The translations under genes and the position numbers were made by a program. From Phoma sp. XZ068 (Eukaryota > Ascomycota > Dothideomycetes > Pleosporales > Didymellaceae): DNA of 64,000 bases. Location of the stretch: positions 1,240,001-1,304,000 of the forward strand of contig ML240445.1 of assembly GCA_004835665.1 (NCBI GenBank). Reading direction: 5' to 3'. The notes beneath the pieces were generated by a model that was not told where the DNA came from, made no database searches, and saw nothing but the letters and a program-made list of their open reading frames with translations. Positions 21,821 through 33,200 of the stretch are shown piece by piece (the first letter of the stretch is position 1; the number at the start of each line of letters is the position of its first letter).

Positions 21821-24800
21821 AACATCAATTATGGCGCCAAGCCTGAAAAACTGGCGTTGTTATGCGCTTTGCATCAACAGGCTTTGCAACCTCAAAATGT
21901 ATCTCCGGCTTCTAGGAATAATTTTTCGCGGCTCTTGAGAAGTTAGTATGGCGTTTACTCGGAGTTCATGGCAGCATAGGATTTGGAAATGGGTGGGATG
22001 ATTTGGATTGTAGGTAGTCCCAGCTCTTAATGAACCAACACAACAAATTGTGATCTGACATGGCAGACCCAAACTACACACTGTTTGAACTGCATACACC
22101 AAATGCAGACGCACAATGCTCCGAGCCTGGCTCGGAGGCAGCGAAGTGTGTGGACTGGATGCCTTGTTTGTGTCCAGCTGAGCCTTCGATGAGCTAACTT
22201 GTGAGCAGGGCTCTTTGACTTGCGCTAGCCACAAGTGGTTCCTTGATGTCCTCGAGTTTTGGCAAACTTGACCAGCAAGCTTGAAACTGGAGACTCCATG
22301 TGCCCAGAACCCAATTTTCTGCCCGTCTACAGATCAACAAATCATCCGTGGTCATCTGAGCCTTTGCATAGTGCCATACTCCGCCATACGCCTGGACAGA
22401 CTCCATTGCGCTTCATTTGGTCCCACATGATTGTCCTATGACGGAACAGTGTCGACCTTTGATTGCTGATTCGCTACCATCCATTGCATCGCGCGATAGC
22501 CTTGCAAGAGCCTTGCAACTATGCTTAAAATCAGCTCAGCTCAACACACCCTCTGCAGGCTCTATTCAAGTCCAGCATGACTGGTTTGGGGTGAGCAATA
22601 CGATTCCAAACAGACGGTTGACGAGGCAGCTTCATCCATAAGCGACTACAGCTCACAGGCGCCGAGTTCTCCAGTATCCCCGGTCAAAGAGCTGTATTCG
22701 GTTAATCGATGGCTCAGCACATCGTATCGAGGTATTGGTAGATTCGCCGCCGTCTCATAATGCCCTTCGACTCCTCTCAACGTCCAGGTGTTGTGGCCCT
22801 CCCACTGTCGCCGGACCGCTGAGACAAATACAAGCATACGCCTGTTCATTTCCGCACGGCAGAGTGTCAGTGTCATTGCGTGGCATTGCAATCGACTTCT
22901 AGGCCTTGAGTACTTCGTGGAGATAAGCGACTATGCGGGATACTTCGCCACTAAAGTTGTACAACCCAAGGTCGTCGCCACTGAGTTTGTGCAGCCAAAC
23001 GGATATCGACCACGTCCCGAAGACGAGCAATAACACTGCCTACGGAGGATCCACCCTTGAAGTGAGACATCTGGCACAGAACCTCATTCTCGGAATCTTG
23101 AAACAAGGCACCTTATCAAATCATTGGAAAGTCTGTTTCCCACGTATACATCGCTTGTCGCCATGATCTTGTCCGAGGAGTCGAAGTGGGGTAATTTACA
23201 TGTCTAACCCTTCTTGAGTTGCAGGCTCAAGGGTAAAGTGGATCGGAATCATATGATCAAGCACTCATCCCAGCTGGTTCGTAGCGTCGCGCCAAGAGGT
23301 GGACGAGAATCCGGCTCCTCAACTCTCTCAATGGCCTGCTGCTTCTGCACACACTGACGCGTCGTCACCGCGCCCAATAAAGGTAAGAGCAAAGAATATG
23401 GCGCAACAAACAAGTGCGATTTCGCTCCAAGTTCGTCTAGCATCGCTCTTGGAAACGGTCGAAACGTCGCGGCTGTCTTGCGCTATCTCGGAGTGTCAAA
23501 TTGGGCGCTGCTAAGAAAACAGCCTGTACAAGACCCACTTCAACCTCCGACATCTGTATAACAGAAACATGCAGATAGAGATCAGCGGCTTGACTCCATA
23601 CAAAGGGGCCGGCGACAATGGTCATTATCCCATCATCCGTCATCGCAGAACAGTATCTCGAGTGCCCAGAAGCCTTGATTGTTTGTAAACAGTCGGGCCG
23701 ATATATTTCTTTTGATCACGTCTCGTCGATGTACAAAGACGATCGTAAGGCCACTATTTTCGGTTGGTTCTAAACGGCTACCGAACGTGCCGAAGAGGCA
23801 TCTGGCAAGCCTTTGCCCTGAGACATTTCAAACACGGTTGCACAGCCTCGGGCGGACGCGTCAAAAGAAAAAGATGCGCTATAAGTGCCTGAGCGATGGC
23901 GAAGCTTTCTACTTGATGTCATGCATGGCGGCCGACTACGATCCCTGGTAGGACCGACCATGCGATCTCGTTCCAACCAAAAGGAGCGTTTTTTGCACAA
24001 GTCAACAACAAACCCGGAGAATTTGATTCCTTCCTTTTTCTGAGAGTCATGTCGTCTATAGACGCACAGACAAACGTCAAAAAGCGACAGACGGTGTGCA
24101 AGACAGCCATGGCGTTTCAAGCCCCGCTAGGGTACAGTGGCGCGAGCTACGGAAGGGATGTGAGCCACAGGCAAGGTATGACGGGGAGATCGATGGCAGC
24201 ACGGGCAAGTCAAGGGTATCGATGTACGCCCTTGTCGACGGAGAGCGGGGCGTACTTGTGGAACGGATCGTCAACTCAGACCAAACCTTCTGTCCACACA
24301 GACTTCATCGCTCGAGGGCATCGCGAACTTGCGCCTCCACTGGTAGCCAGACAGTAGGGTCACGACTCCGGAGCGACGGAACTGCATCTGCCACAAGCTG
24401 ACGGGAGGTCGGTAACAGGCTGAACTTGAGCGCCCGCGACGGGTGTCGAGACGCCTAGCAGATGTCCTAGTGAGAAGTGTATTATGTGCTCGCCGATCAG
24501 CGCAGCTCCTCAGACGGACCGCGGTCGATACGAATGAGAATCAGTCTGGCACTACCTAAAGCCTAGGGCGCTCTATCAAGGCCACATGTAATAACTGACA
24601 CTGCCGCATCCGGCTGCTGCGGCAAGCATCAGCGGGCAGTTTCTCTATTGCGGGCGCGGTCGGAGTCATCAGACAATACGGGACGGATTGATAGACTGGG
24701 GATGCGTGAATGCATGACGACGGCCGCTTATGCACGTCCCAATTCTGTCTGTCTTGGGCAGCTGCAGGACTTGGAAGCTAGCAATCAATGATTCGATAGG

Positions 24801-26344
24801 TAGCCTGCTGACATGCCCGCCTTGCTCAATCAGCAGCGCTGGTGCTTGTGACTGGTGGAGGACGGGCGAACTGCTCGCAAAGGCTACACCTTGTCGCCCT
24901 TTCCGTGCTGAGGTCCGCGATAGGCAGCTCAGACGGGCAAGGTGGCTACAGTGGTGCAGAGAAGTGACAAAGAGGGGTCCTTGGTTGGTGTCGGCCCATG
25001 CCTTCCTTGGCAGAGTGGGTCAAATATCAAGATCCAAGCTAGCGGTCGTAATCGCGGACGGCCGCTGCTAGTGTTGAGGAGATGCCGCAGGCGCTGCAAG
25101 TGATCTGCTCGAGAGAGACATGGACATGCAAGAACATGGAAGAGGGTTCGAGGGTCGAGCGAGAAGTGGAGATTGTGGCTTTTCGCGGCGACGCGCCCAA
25201 GGCGCTGCCTCCAGCCTGCTCGCTCCCGCCGCAGAGTAGCCCTCAATGTCATGACGCCGCGGCGGACCCAGCGCGGTAAGCCTGGTTGCGAGTGAATGCA
25301 TGCGTGGATGAGTGAACTGCACGCCGGCCGGCGAACTGCGCAGCTCGCACCGACTGCCTGTACCAGCGGCCGATTTCAAAGCTGCAGCGCTTGTCCAGCC
25401 TCCCCGGAGTGATTAGCCGCGCCCACAGCAGGTCGGGCCGCACGCTGGGGCTGCTTGGTTGCGCTCTGGTGGATGCTGCGGTGGTGGAGCAGACAAGCTG
25501 TCACCTTTCTGTCACGGTGCTGGAACGTTCAGTGCGCGCGCTGCCATCCCAGTCGGCTGCCGCAACCCAGTGCTAAACTTCTAAACCCTTACAGCGGCAA
25601 GCAGCATACCCATCCTGGGCGCCCGTCGTGCATTGCCTACGCTCACGTGGCTGCATGAATCGGTGCGCAATACGGCAACATCGCCCAGTGCCTTTATAGT
25701 GTCAGAGTGCGCGAGCCGTCTATTCGTCTTACCGTCTCTGCACATTACTCGTCCCCTCGTCCACTCGCTTGCCTGCTGCCTCCCGTACCCTCAGCGGACG
25801 AGAGCTGCCTCGCGTACTGGCGGCGATCCACCCGCGATTCGTCATATCAATCGTCGCACCCGCCCAGAGTCTGCCTTTACCTGCCTAGCTGCCGCCGCAC
25901 ACACCCAGCACCTTGCATTCGCAGCCTTCTTGCACTGACACGCCTGCTGTGTGGTCTGCCTGCTCTCCACCGACTGGCTGCCGCGCTGCTGCTCCTCCCC
26001 AGCACGCCTGGCCTGCGCGCACGAACTGGCGTTCGAGGTTTCGTTGCTAGCTGATCCTGCCAGCCCGCCGTGCTCCTTCTGTCTTGGCTGCTCGCTCTTT
26101 CCTCGGGAACGTGCAGGCGCATCCACAACGACACCAACCTAAACACCACGACCACCCACCTATGCCCATCGCTCCGCAGCACCCGCCTGTCGCGAGCCGT
26201 CACTGCGCCAGCCTTGCGCGCCCCAGCACACGTCCGCCTGTGCGCCAATTACGGGCTTTGTCCTAAACCCTCCTCCCGCACCGCCCGCGCGCTCGGTTGT
26301 TCTTGCGCCGCCCTGGAATGTACTCAGTGCATCCCGCCCACACC
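21821..26344. other. 4.5-kb gene-free interval upstream of RSC7
   Basis: No ORF with family resemblance is found on either strand. The distal part (21.8-24.7 kb) is ordinary sequence with many short overlapping ORFs. From about 25.5 to 26.3 kb it becomes C- and pyrimidine-rich, as expected for a long 5' leader of the RSC7 gene. Such large regulatory intervals are typical around chromatin and developmental regulators. An unrecognised lineage-specific gene or a non-coding RNA cannot be excluded. Confidence 0.4.
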
Positions 26345-28472
26345 ATGTCAAATGGTACCATTGGGAACGGCATCATGGACCTCCAGGGGACCATTGACCC
26401 GTCTGCCCTCAACTCCGCAGGTACGACGACGCGACTGTCATGACCGTCACTGGCGCGTGTTACATCCGCCGCGCCCTCCCAAGCAGCCATCGATGGCGTC
26501 GCTAACACGTCCTCTAGGAGTCCTTACTGGCCCGCAGTCTGTCGCACAGCAACAATCGCAGTCCAGAGGCCTGAAGCGCAGCCGCTCGCCAGAGAACAGC
26601 TATGCCGACGCGCCGCACGGCGACCCGGCCGATGCAGACGAGAGCGGGAAACCGCGAAAGCGCGGTCGCCCCCCCAAGTCCGCAAAGGTCGCGTTTGCTG
26701 GTAGCCCAACCCGTGGCTCGCTACCGCCGCCTACGCCCACGCATGCCGGCATAGCACCACCCGTGCAAACGCCCCAGCTGCAGACGTCGCCGCTGTCCCA
26801 GACGTCTCCCACCCGGGCCTCACCATCCGCCAAGTCGACGCCTACCAAGCCTGCGGTCATCAAGGCCCTGCCGACCGTGCGCGACCATACCACCGACCAG
26901 CTCAACCCCGAGGGCGACGAGTACATACCCCGCGAGATTGATGAAGCTGGGGAACGCAAAGTTACGCAGACCGGCCATCCCCTCGAGAATCGCGAGTACC
27001 GCTGTCGCACTTTCTTCGTACCTAACCGCGGCGACAAGCTGTTCATGCTCGCGACCGAATGCGCACGCGTCCTGGGCTACCGCGACTCGTACCTTCTTTT
27101 CAACAAGAACAGGTCCTTGTACAAGATCATCGCCACTCAAGCAGAAAAGGACGATCTAATCCACCAGGAGATCCTGCCATACTCGTACCGCTCGCGACAG
27201 ATCGCCATCGTAACGGCGCGATCCATGTTCAGGCAGTTTGGAAGCAGGCTGATCGTGAATGGAAGACGAGTACGGGACGACTACTGGGAAAGTAAGGCTC
27301 GCAAGCAGGGTTTCACCGAGGAGGACGCAGCGGGGGAGAAGCGGCCGGGTGCAGCAAAGGCGAGAGAGGCAGCGGCTGCCGAAGCAAACCACGCCAATGC
27401 CATGGCCTTTGCCCACCCAGGAGCCTTCGCAGGAGCGAACGCTGATTATCTTGGTGCTGCATCGAACCCCTTGCAGCCCTTTGGTGGCCTGACACCAGCA
27501 CCCGGCAGCATGCCAATCGGCGGCCTGGAGCCATACAACCAGCGAACAACCACTGATCTGCAGCCTCGAGACTACAGCAGCGTCCAACGACCACGTCATG
27601 AACTTGCCGGTACACCGTACCAGGACATGACTAGGCCATCTCCTTCTGGCGAAATTCTGAACCAAGCTGCGCAAACGGCTGAGATCAACAAGCAGTTCGA
27701 GCAATCGCGTAAGAATCGCAAGCAGTACCTAGATGACCTGTGGAACCGACCACACGAGCCACCGGCGCAGCCAGAGCGTCCGACAACTGCAGATGGTGGG
27801 CAAATACCGCAAGTCTCGCAAACAATGCAGTCCCCACGCATACCTTCTACCAGTGTCAGCGTACCCGGTAACCAGTATGGCATGGCAGCCCAGACGCCAC
27901 AAAGGCCAAACCAAGGCATGGGCGTGCAATCTTATCGTCCGCAATCTATACCACAGAACATGGTGCCTTCACCCATGGCACAGCAGCACACTCCTGTGCC
28001 AAATCAGATGCACCGTCGTCCACCAAGCCTAGGTCTACCACAGGGTATGTCGCCAGGGATGGGTCCAAGTGGTATGCTTCCTGGCGTTCAAAACCCAGCT
28101 CAGGGTTATGCTCCTCCCCACATGTGGCAGGGTGGACCACCTCAGCCGTCGCCACTGTCTCAGCAGCACAACATGCAGCAGTACGCTCAAAGGCCACCAC
28201 AGCAGTCGCCGCACCCGCAGCAGTCTCCTATGCATGCCTCGCCGCAAATGCATCACGCGCAAAGCAGTGGGTCGATGCATGGTACTCCAGTTCAGCAGTA
28301 TCAGACAATGAACGCTATGGGGGGCGCTGGGTTCCCAAGCATGGACCAGAACCCTTACCAACCTAGCCCCAGCCCCCACCAGTTCATGCAACATCAGAGC
28401 GGTGCTGGCCAGCAACCTAGCATGTATGGCATGACCCAACCACAGTCTCAACAAGGATGGCAATCGTACTAG
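26345..28472 (+). CDS. RSC7: RSC7/Swp82-type chromatin remodelling subunit (Npl6)
   Basis: Two exons (26345-26420 and 26518-28472) encode 676 residues. The upstream frame is open to 26070 but would give Arg/Ser/Pro-rich nonsense. The ATG at 26345 spliced over a 97-bp intron gives MSNGTIGNGIMDLQGTIDPS and then the SWI/SNF subunit body. After an AT-hook-like KPRKRGRPPKSAK segment (about 65-77) comes the Rsc7/Swp82 domain (about 159-300; REYRCRTFFVPNRGDKLFM, VLGYRDSYLLFNKNRSLYKI). The second half is a long Gln/Met/Pro-rich low-complexity tail. The protein is a non-catalytic subunit of RSC or SWI/SNF that acts on promoter nucleosomes. Which complex it joins cannot be told from sequence. Confidence 0.9.
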
Positions 28473-31173
28473 GAGGTACCGCCAAGGCCACCAATAAATC
28501 AGCAGCTGTGCAGAAAACGTGGACTGCATCAACCCCAAATAGCAGCCTCGGGCCTCAACGCCACCACGCAGCAAGCGTGTCTGATCGCGGACCATCTTTG
28601 GAAGCAGCGTATAAAGCATGGTCCTTTTCATGCATAGGTCCGCGTACTGTCATCGAAACCCCCAAAGAGCCGACATGGACTACCCATAAAGTCGCACCGA
28701 GTAGGACATCCCTGTCATACCACAAGTAACGAAGCCTCATTTTCGTCCTGAAGCCCGTTCACCATTCCAACCAGACCTATTGGATAGTGTGTTACCTACA
28801 TCCATCCTCATCATCATTACCAGCATTTCTAGCCAATACTAGAGCACTGCACTCCACACACCACACAACACACGCTTGCGGAAACGAGCAACTACTCTCA
28901 TCGTAGACGAAGCACGATCACAATGTCATAATGGATATCATTTACAACATCATAAGCACGACATTACGCATTGCGGTCATCGGTCGTCTGATTTCTCACG
29001 GTACCTCCTCTTCGCCTTTTGCGAACCATTTTCGGTGTCTCAGTGCATGTTTACATTTGTTTACATTGCATGGAATTGCGGGGTATATCGATAGGCTTCG
29101 GGTTTCTGCATCGTAGGCGCTTCATCATCCCCACTTACTCTTCGACTACAGATTGATTTTGTCGTTTCAATACATAGTTAGCCCCCATCCGTCCCATTGG
29201 CGGTACAGTTGGAATACCCCGGTTTTGCACAAGATTCCCCATTTCCAATTATTTCGTATGGTTCATGCAGCGGCGTTAGTACTTGCTTGCATGTAGGCTG
29301 GAGGTTGATAGGGCACATATAGGAAATGCGACGGTCATGGAGATGAGAGATGTTGATGGACTGTGGATGATGACGATGTATGGCATGGTGAAGTAGAGTG
29401 TTGGGAGAGCATAGGACCGTTTCCTGGCCTTTCCCGTAATATTAATATCAACCGTTTCGCTTTAACAGTCAATTGTCCAGCCTGTCTAGTTCAAAGAACT
29501 ATCTACTTGTGAACGATCTCGATTTCTTCTGCTGTACATCACTGCGAGACCGCAACTTCGGTCACTGACTACACATCATCGTTCATCCCGGCTCTTTGGT
29601 CCCGGGCTTAGTCGTACTGCAGGGTGACAAGGTACAAGGCACAAACTCAAATCAGTGTGCACAAGCTTGCATTCCTGAGGCTTATCACCTCCCTTCCTCA
29701 AGCTTGACCAAACGTTACTTTTACATCATCGGTTTGGTGTTGAGTCTAAAAAGCGGTCTATACCAACTTTGGCAACCGCGCTGGAAGTCGCAGAAACTAG
29801 TTTTTAAATTGCGCAACGGAACTCCCTTTGATCATCAGGAAATTTAATTGGTTAATGCTGGAACTATAGTCTCTTGTGCGGCGATCAATCAGCGTTGCGA
29901 AAGAAGGAAGAAACGCGACTGCGCTTACGACAGGAGATCAGGCAAGGATATCGCAGCGCGCTCGTCTCTCGGCAGCCGCGGTAGCTCAGATCTCGCATGG
30001 CGATTTAGAGTTTGCAGATAGTATGAGAGGTATTCGGTGCGTTCGGCTGCTTCCGCGCCAATCAGGTAATGGCTGGATTTAGCATCAGTTCTGTCAAACG
30101 GCTCGGACACCACTTCTCATTATTATTCCCGCTGTTTTGAAGAGATCTGATAACGCCGGCAGTCAGTTAGGGAAGGGATCCATGGCTGCGCCGCGTATTA
30201 GATGGCCAATTATGACAGGTTTTCGTAGCGTGAAGTCAATGCTTCTACGTTTCTTGGGAGTTCGAGTGTTGGCCATTAGGAGCGAGAGGGCTTGCCAGCG
30301 CCGTGCTCATATGGATGCTTCGGGATTTGTATATATACCCACGAGATGGTAACGTTGTACGCCGCACACAATTCTGCGAGTGAGAAGAGGTCTCGATATT
30401 GAGGGATTGCGCAGATGAAGCCCTAGGCCTGAAGCCGTACCGCGTCCCGTAGCCTACCAAGATACCAGGATGAAAGGTAGAGATACATATGACAAATACA
30501 CTCAAGACAGAGGCTTCCACCCTGCTGAGCGGTAGCGATCATATTCTACATTGGATGTGATTCGCTAGAAGAGAAGGTGGCCAAACATAAACTTTCAGAT
30601 CGTGACGCGGCAAGTTCTTGCACTGCTTGCACATGAGAGCGTGAGTTCGCGTGCCGTATCGACTTTTTGAAGCCCTGTCCTTGTCCCTGCAAACGTTGCT
30701 GCCGCAGACATGAAAGCCTTGGGTCCAGGGGCAGCATTGTTCTCCTCCATGCGGACTTCGCACCGAATGATCACCCTCGGGCGTGTTTCCCTGTATCATA
30801 TTTGAGGAAGCCAGCCCGAGCAGTGAGGTTCGCTCTTGATCCTACGACAAAGCATGGGTGCCTGCAGCAGCTGCCAGTCATGACGTATTTGTTGTTCCAT
30901 GCTGGGTCTCAGCGTTGAGGGATCTGCACACAAGGTCTAGATGGCCGCAACATGCACGATCCTGTGCTGTGCCTTGCCTTGCATCGATTCAGTCCAGCGA
31001 GCAGGATTGGTCTTCAAGCCTAGATTCGAGATTGCGTGGCGGTAAAGTCTAGACGACGGGGACCTTGCAAACCAGGGTGCAACTTCCCGGCTTTGAGATC
31101 TTGCAGGAGCGTTACATCGATGCTGCTCGGTGTAAATCAGGCCTGGGCGAGTATCCTGGCAGTGTAACGGGCC
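28473..31173. other. 2.7-kb gene-free interval
   Basis: The proximal part (to about 29.4 kb) is AT-richer and likely includes the RSC7 3' untranslated region. The rest has only short, overlapping ORFs without resemblance to known families. No tRNA or repeat was recognised. Confidence 0.4.
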
Positions 31174-32075
31174 TCATCGAAACCACCAGTTGACCTGCAC
31201 CAGATTAGCTAGGCTCTGCCAATGCACGTAGTTTCACTCACAGAAGCATTCGCACCGGTTCCAACTCCCCGCACAGCATGCCACCAGCCCAGTGGGATGT
31301 ACAATCCGTCTCCAGCCGACAGTTGTGCCTCAACGCCGTCAATAGCTTCATCTTGCCCATCCCATACAGCTTCTTCGAGAGCGTGCATCTCGTCTCCCAC
31401 CATCATTTCCTCACCCCTCATGTTGGCTCTGCCACCTCCGCCAGCCCTTAATCGTGCACGCTCGTATACGCCACGCCCAACATCCGGCGTCATCAGCCTA
31501 ACCACCTTCTGCCCAGCCATCTGTACAAACAAGTTCGGATTCGGGTCGCGATGTAGTGACGTACGTGTCGGTGGTCTTCCCATCCACAGACTTGAAGCGT
31601 AGATGTCGCCCCGACCGAGCTTAATCAGGAGTGGAGGAGTGGGTAGATCGGCTTGCAAAGCGGCTGGTAGGTCGGTGAGGGAGTGTTGCGCGAGATATAT
31701 GCGGAGATCTGGTGTTGGAGGACCAGTCATGTGTGTGAGGAGGATTGACAGGGGTGCTTCGAAGCGTTCGAACGTTGAGGGTTCATTCGGAGTCGAGCGA
31801 GTGAGTTCGAGTGGAACAGTAGCAGAGCCATGTTGCTCTAGGTAAGAACTGTTAAGACCGTCTGAGCTTGCATCGGTGGTGGAGAATGTAAACCACCTCG
31901 ATATGGCAGGCAGACTACTGAAGCTGTTCTTGAATATCGCAGGCTTGTTTGCATCGAAGCCATTGATGTCATTGTTGGCTGTTGGTTTGAGGCATTGAGC
32001 TTGAACGAAGCGCGTGTGTGACGAGTAGCTGCGTACTTGAGGTACTATGAGCACAGTGCGACAAATTCTCGACAT
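31174..32075 (-). CDS. JmjC/cupin-8 domain oxygenase-like protein, possibly mitochondrial
   Basis: Two exons (32075-31242, 31194-31174) encode 284 residues. The last exon is only 21 nt and supplies VNWWFR after a GTGAGT...GTGCAG intron. This is the expected final strand of the cupin/JmjC barrel, so the read-through end SETTCIGRA is wrong. The metal ligands are visible as HRD in SLHRDPNPNLF and the histidine in LGWWHAV. The family contains Fe(II)/2-oxoglutarate hydroxylases related to FIH, TYW5 and JMJD5. The start at 32075 gives an Arg- and Ser-containing N-terminus (MSRICRTVLIVPQVRSYSS) like a mitochondrial presequence. An ATG at 32120 is possible. The substrate is unknown. Divergent from PFD5, with 153 bp between starts. 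Confidence 0.75.
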
Positions 32076-32228
32076 GAGACAGTGATGGGGTATGACGAAG
32101 TTCAATGCTTCGCGAAACATGAAAGAAGCGCGTGGGCACGTGTAGACATTCCCCACATTGCAGCCCCCCACCAAAAGCTGCCGTACCAAACCACATCAAT
32201 TGACCCCGAAAGCTCTACCCAACACGAG

Positions 32229-32760
32229 ATGGCCTCAACACAAGGACAGCCAGGCTCCGGCCAGAGTACGTCTACGTTCTTTGCTGTTGCGTCTCCTCTA
32301 ACATGTCGCAGTCGATGTGACACAGCTCCCCGTCCCGCAACTCCAAGAACTAAAAACCCAACTCGACCGCGAACTCGAACACTTGACGACCTCCTTCCAG
32401 TCGCTCCGTACCGCACAAGCAAAATTCCGTGACTGCTTGGCCTCTATCGCAACAGGTCTATCATCCTCCACCGCCGAAAAGACACTTCTCGTACCTTTGA
32501 CGAGTTCGCTGTACGTCCCTGGGAAATTGACCGATCACGAGCATGTCCTGGTAGACGTGGGCACAGGGTTCTTTGTTGAGAAGGATATCCCTGGCGCAAA
32601 AGATTTCTACGAGAGGAAGGTCAAGGATCTGCAGGACAGTCTGAAGGATCTGGAAGGTGTCGTCAACTCGAAGGCGCAGAATGTCAGGGTAGTTGAGGAA
32701 GTCATACGGTTGAAGGTCATGAATGCGCAGGAGCAGGAGAGCAAGAGCAAGAGTGGCTGA
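32229..32760 (+). CDS. GIM5: Prefoldin subunit 5
   Basis: Two exons (32229-32265, 32312-32760) encode 161 residues. The intron starts GTACGT and ends CGCAG and leaves MASTQGQPGSGQIDVTQLPV. The protein is an alpha-class prefoldin: two coiled-coil helices (about residues 18-55 and 110-150) flank a beta-hairpin region with VPLTSSLYVPGKL and VDVGTGFFVEK, both diagnostic of subunit 5. Prefoldin is a hexameric jellyfish-shaped co-chaperone that hands nascent actin and tubulin to the CCT chaperonin. This links it functionally to the TBCE gene in the same window, though they are 11 kb apart. The short divergent promoter is shared with the JmjC gene. Confidence 0.93.
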
Positions 32761-33200
32761 AGGTGCTTGGGGAGAGATAAGAGAAATATCTTGAGGGCTG
32801 TGCAAACCCAATAGGGCCAATACAATCGCATTTTGGCTGTCAGAACCGACACCGCAGCGTCACGGGCACTCAAGGTTAGCATGTATGTCAATGGGAGGGA
32901 CTGTCTAACCACAACTGCCCTGTTAAGCACCTACACATGCTCTAAATCCGTAATTGAGACGGTGCACCTCGTACAAATGAGCGAGCAAACCGCCCTTGAT
33001 ATTAGCCGTTAGAAATCAATCTGAGCCTCTGGCTTTTGCCCGGCTCGTCGTACCACAAGAGGTATCTGAACGCGTTACAGATTTTCAGGTGGTACCCTCG
33101 TTTCCTGCTATCGTTCATTGCTTGCTGGGCCTGTCCCTCACCCTTTCCTTGCGGTAATGCCGACGAGGGCCCAAGTCTGGATAGAGCATATTCGAATCCG
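32761..33200. other. Convergent 3' intergenic region
   Basis: 440 bp between the stops of PFD5 and the next minus-strand gene. No coding signal is seen. Confidence 0.5.

Noticed and set aside
26070..26344. Upstream extension of the RSC7 frame
   Set aside because: The extension is Arg/Pro/Ser-rich nonsense and skips a well-formed first exon and intron starting at 26345.
28035..28631. 198-codon minus-strand ORF
   Set aside because: It is antisense to the Gln-rich tail of RSC7 and has a typical shadow composition.
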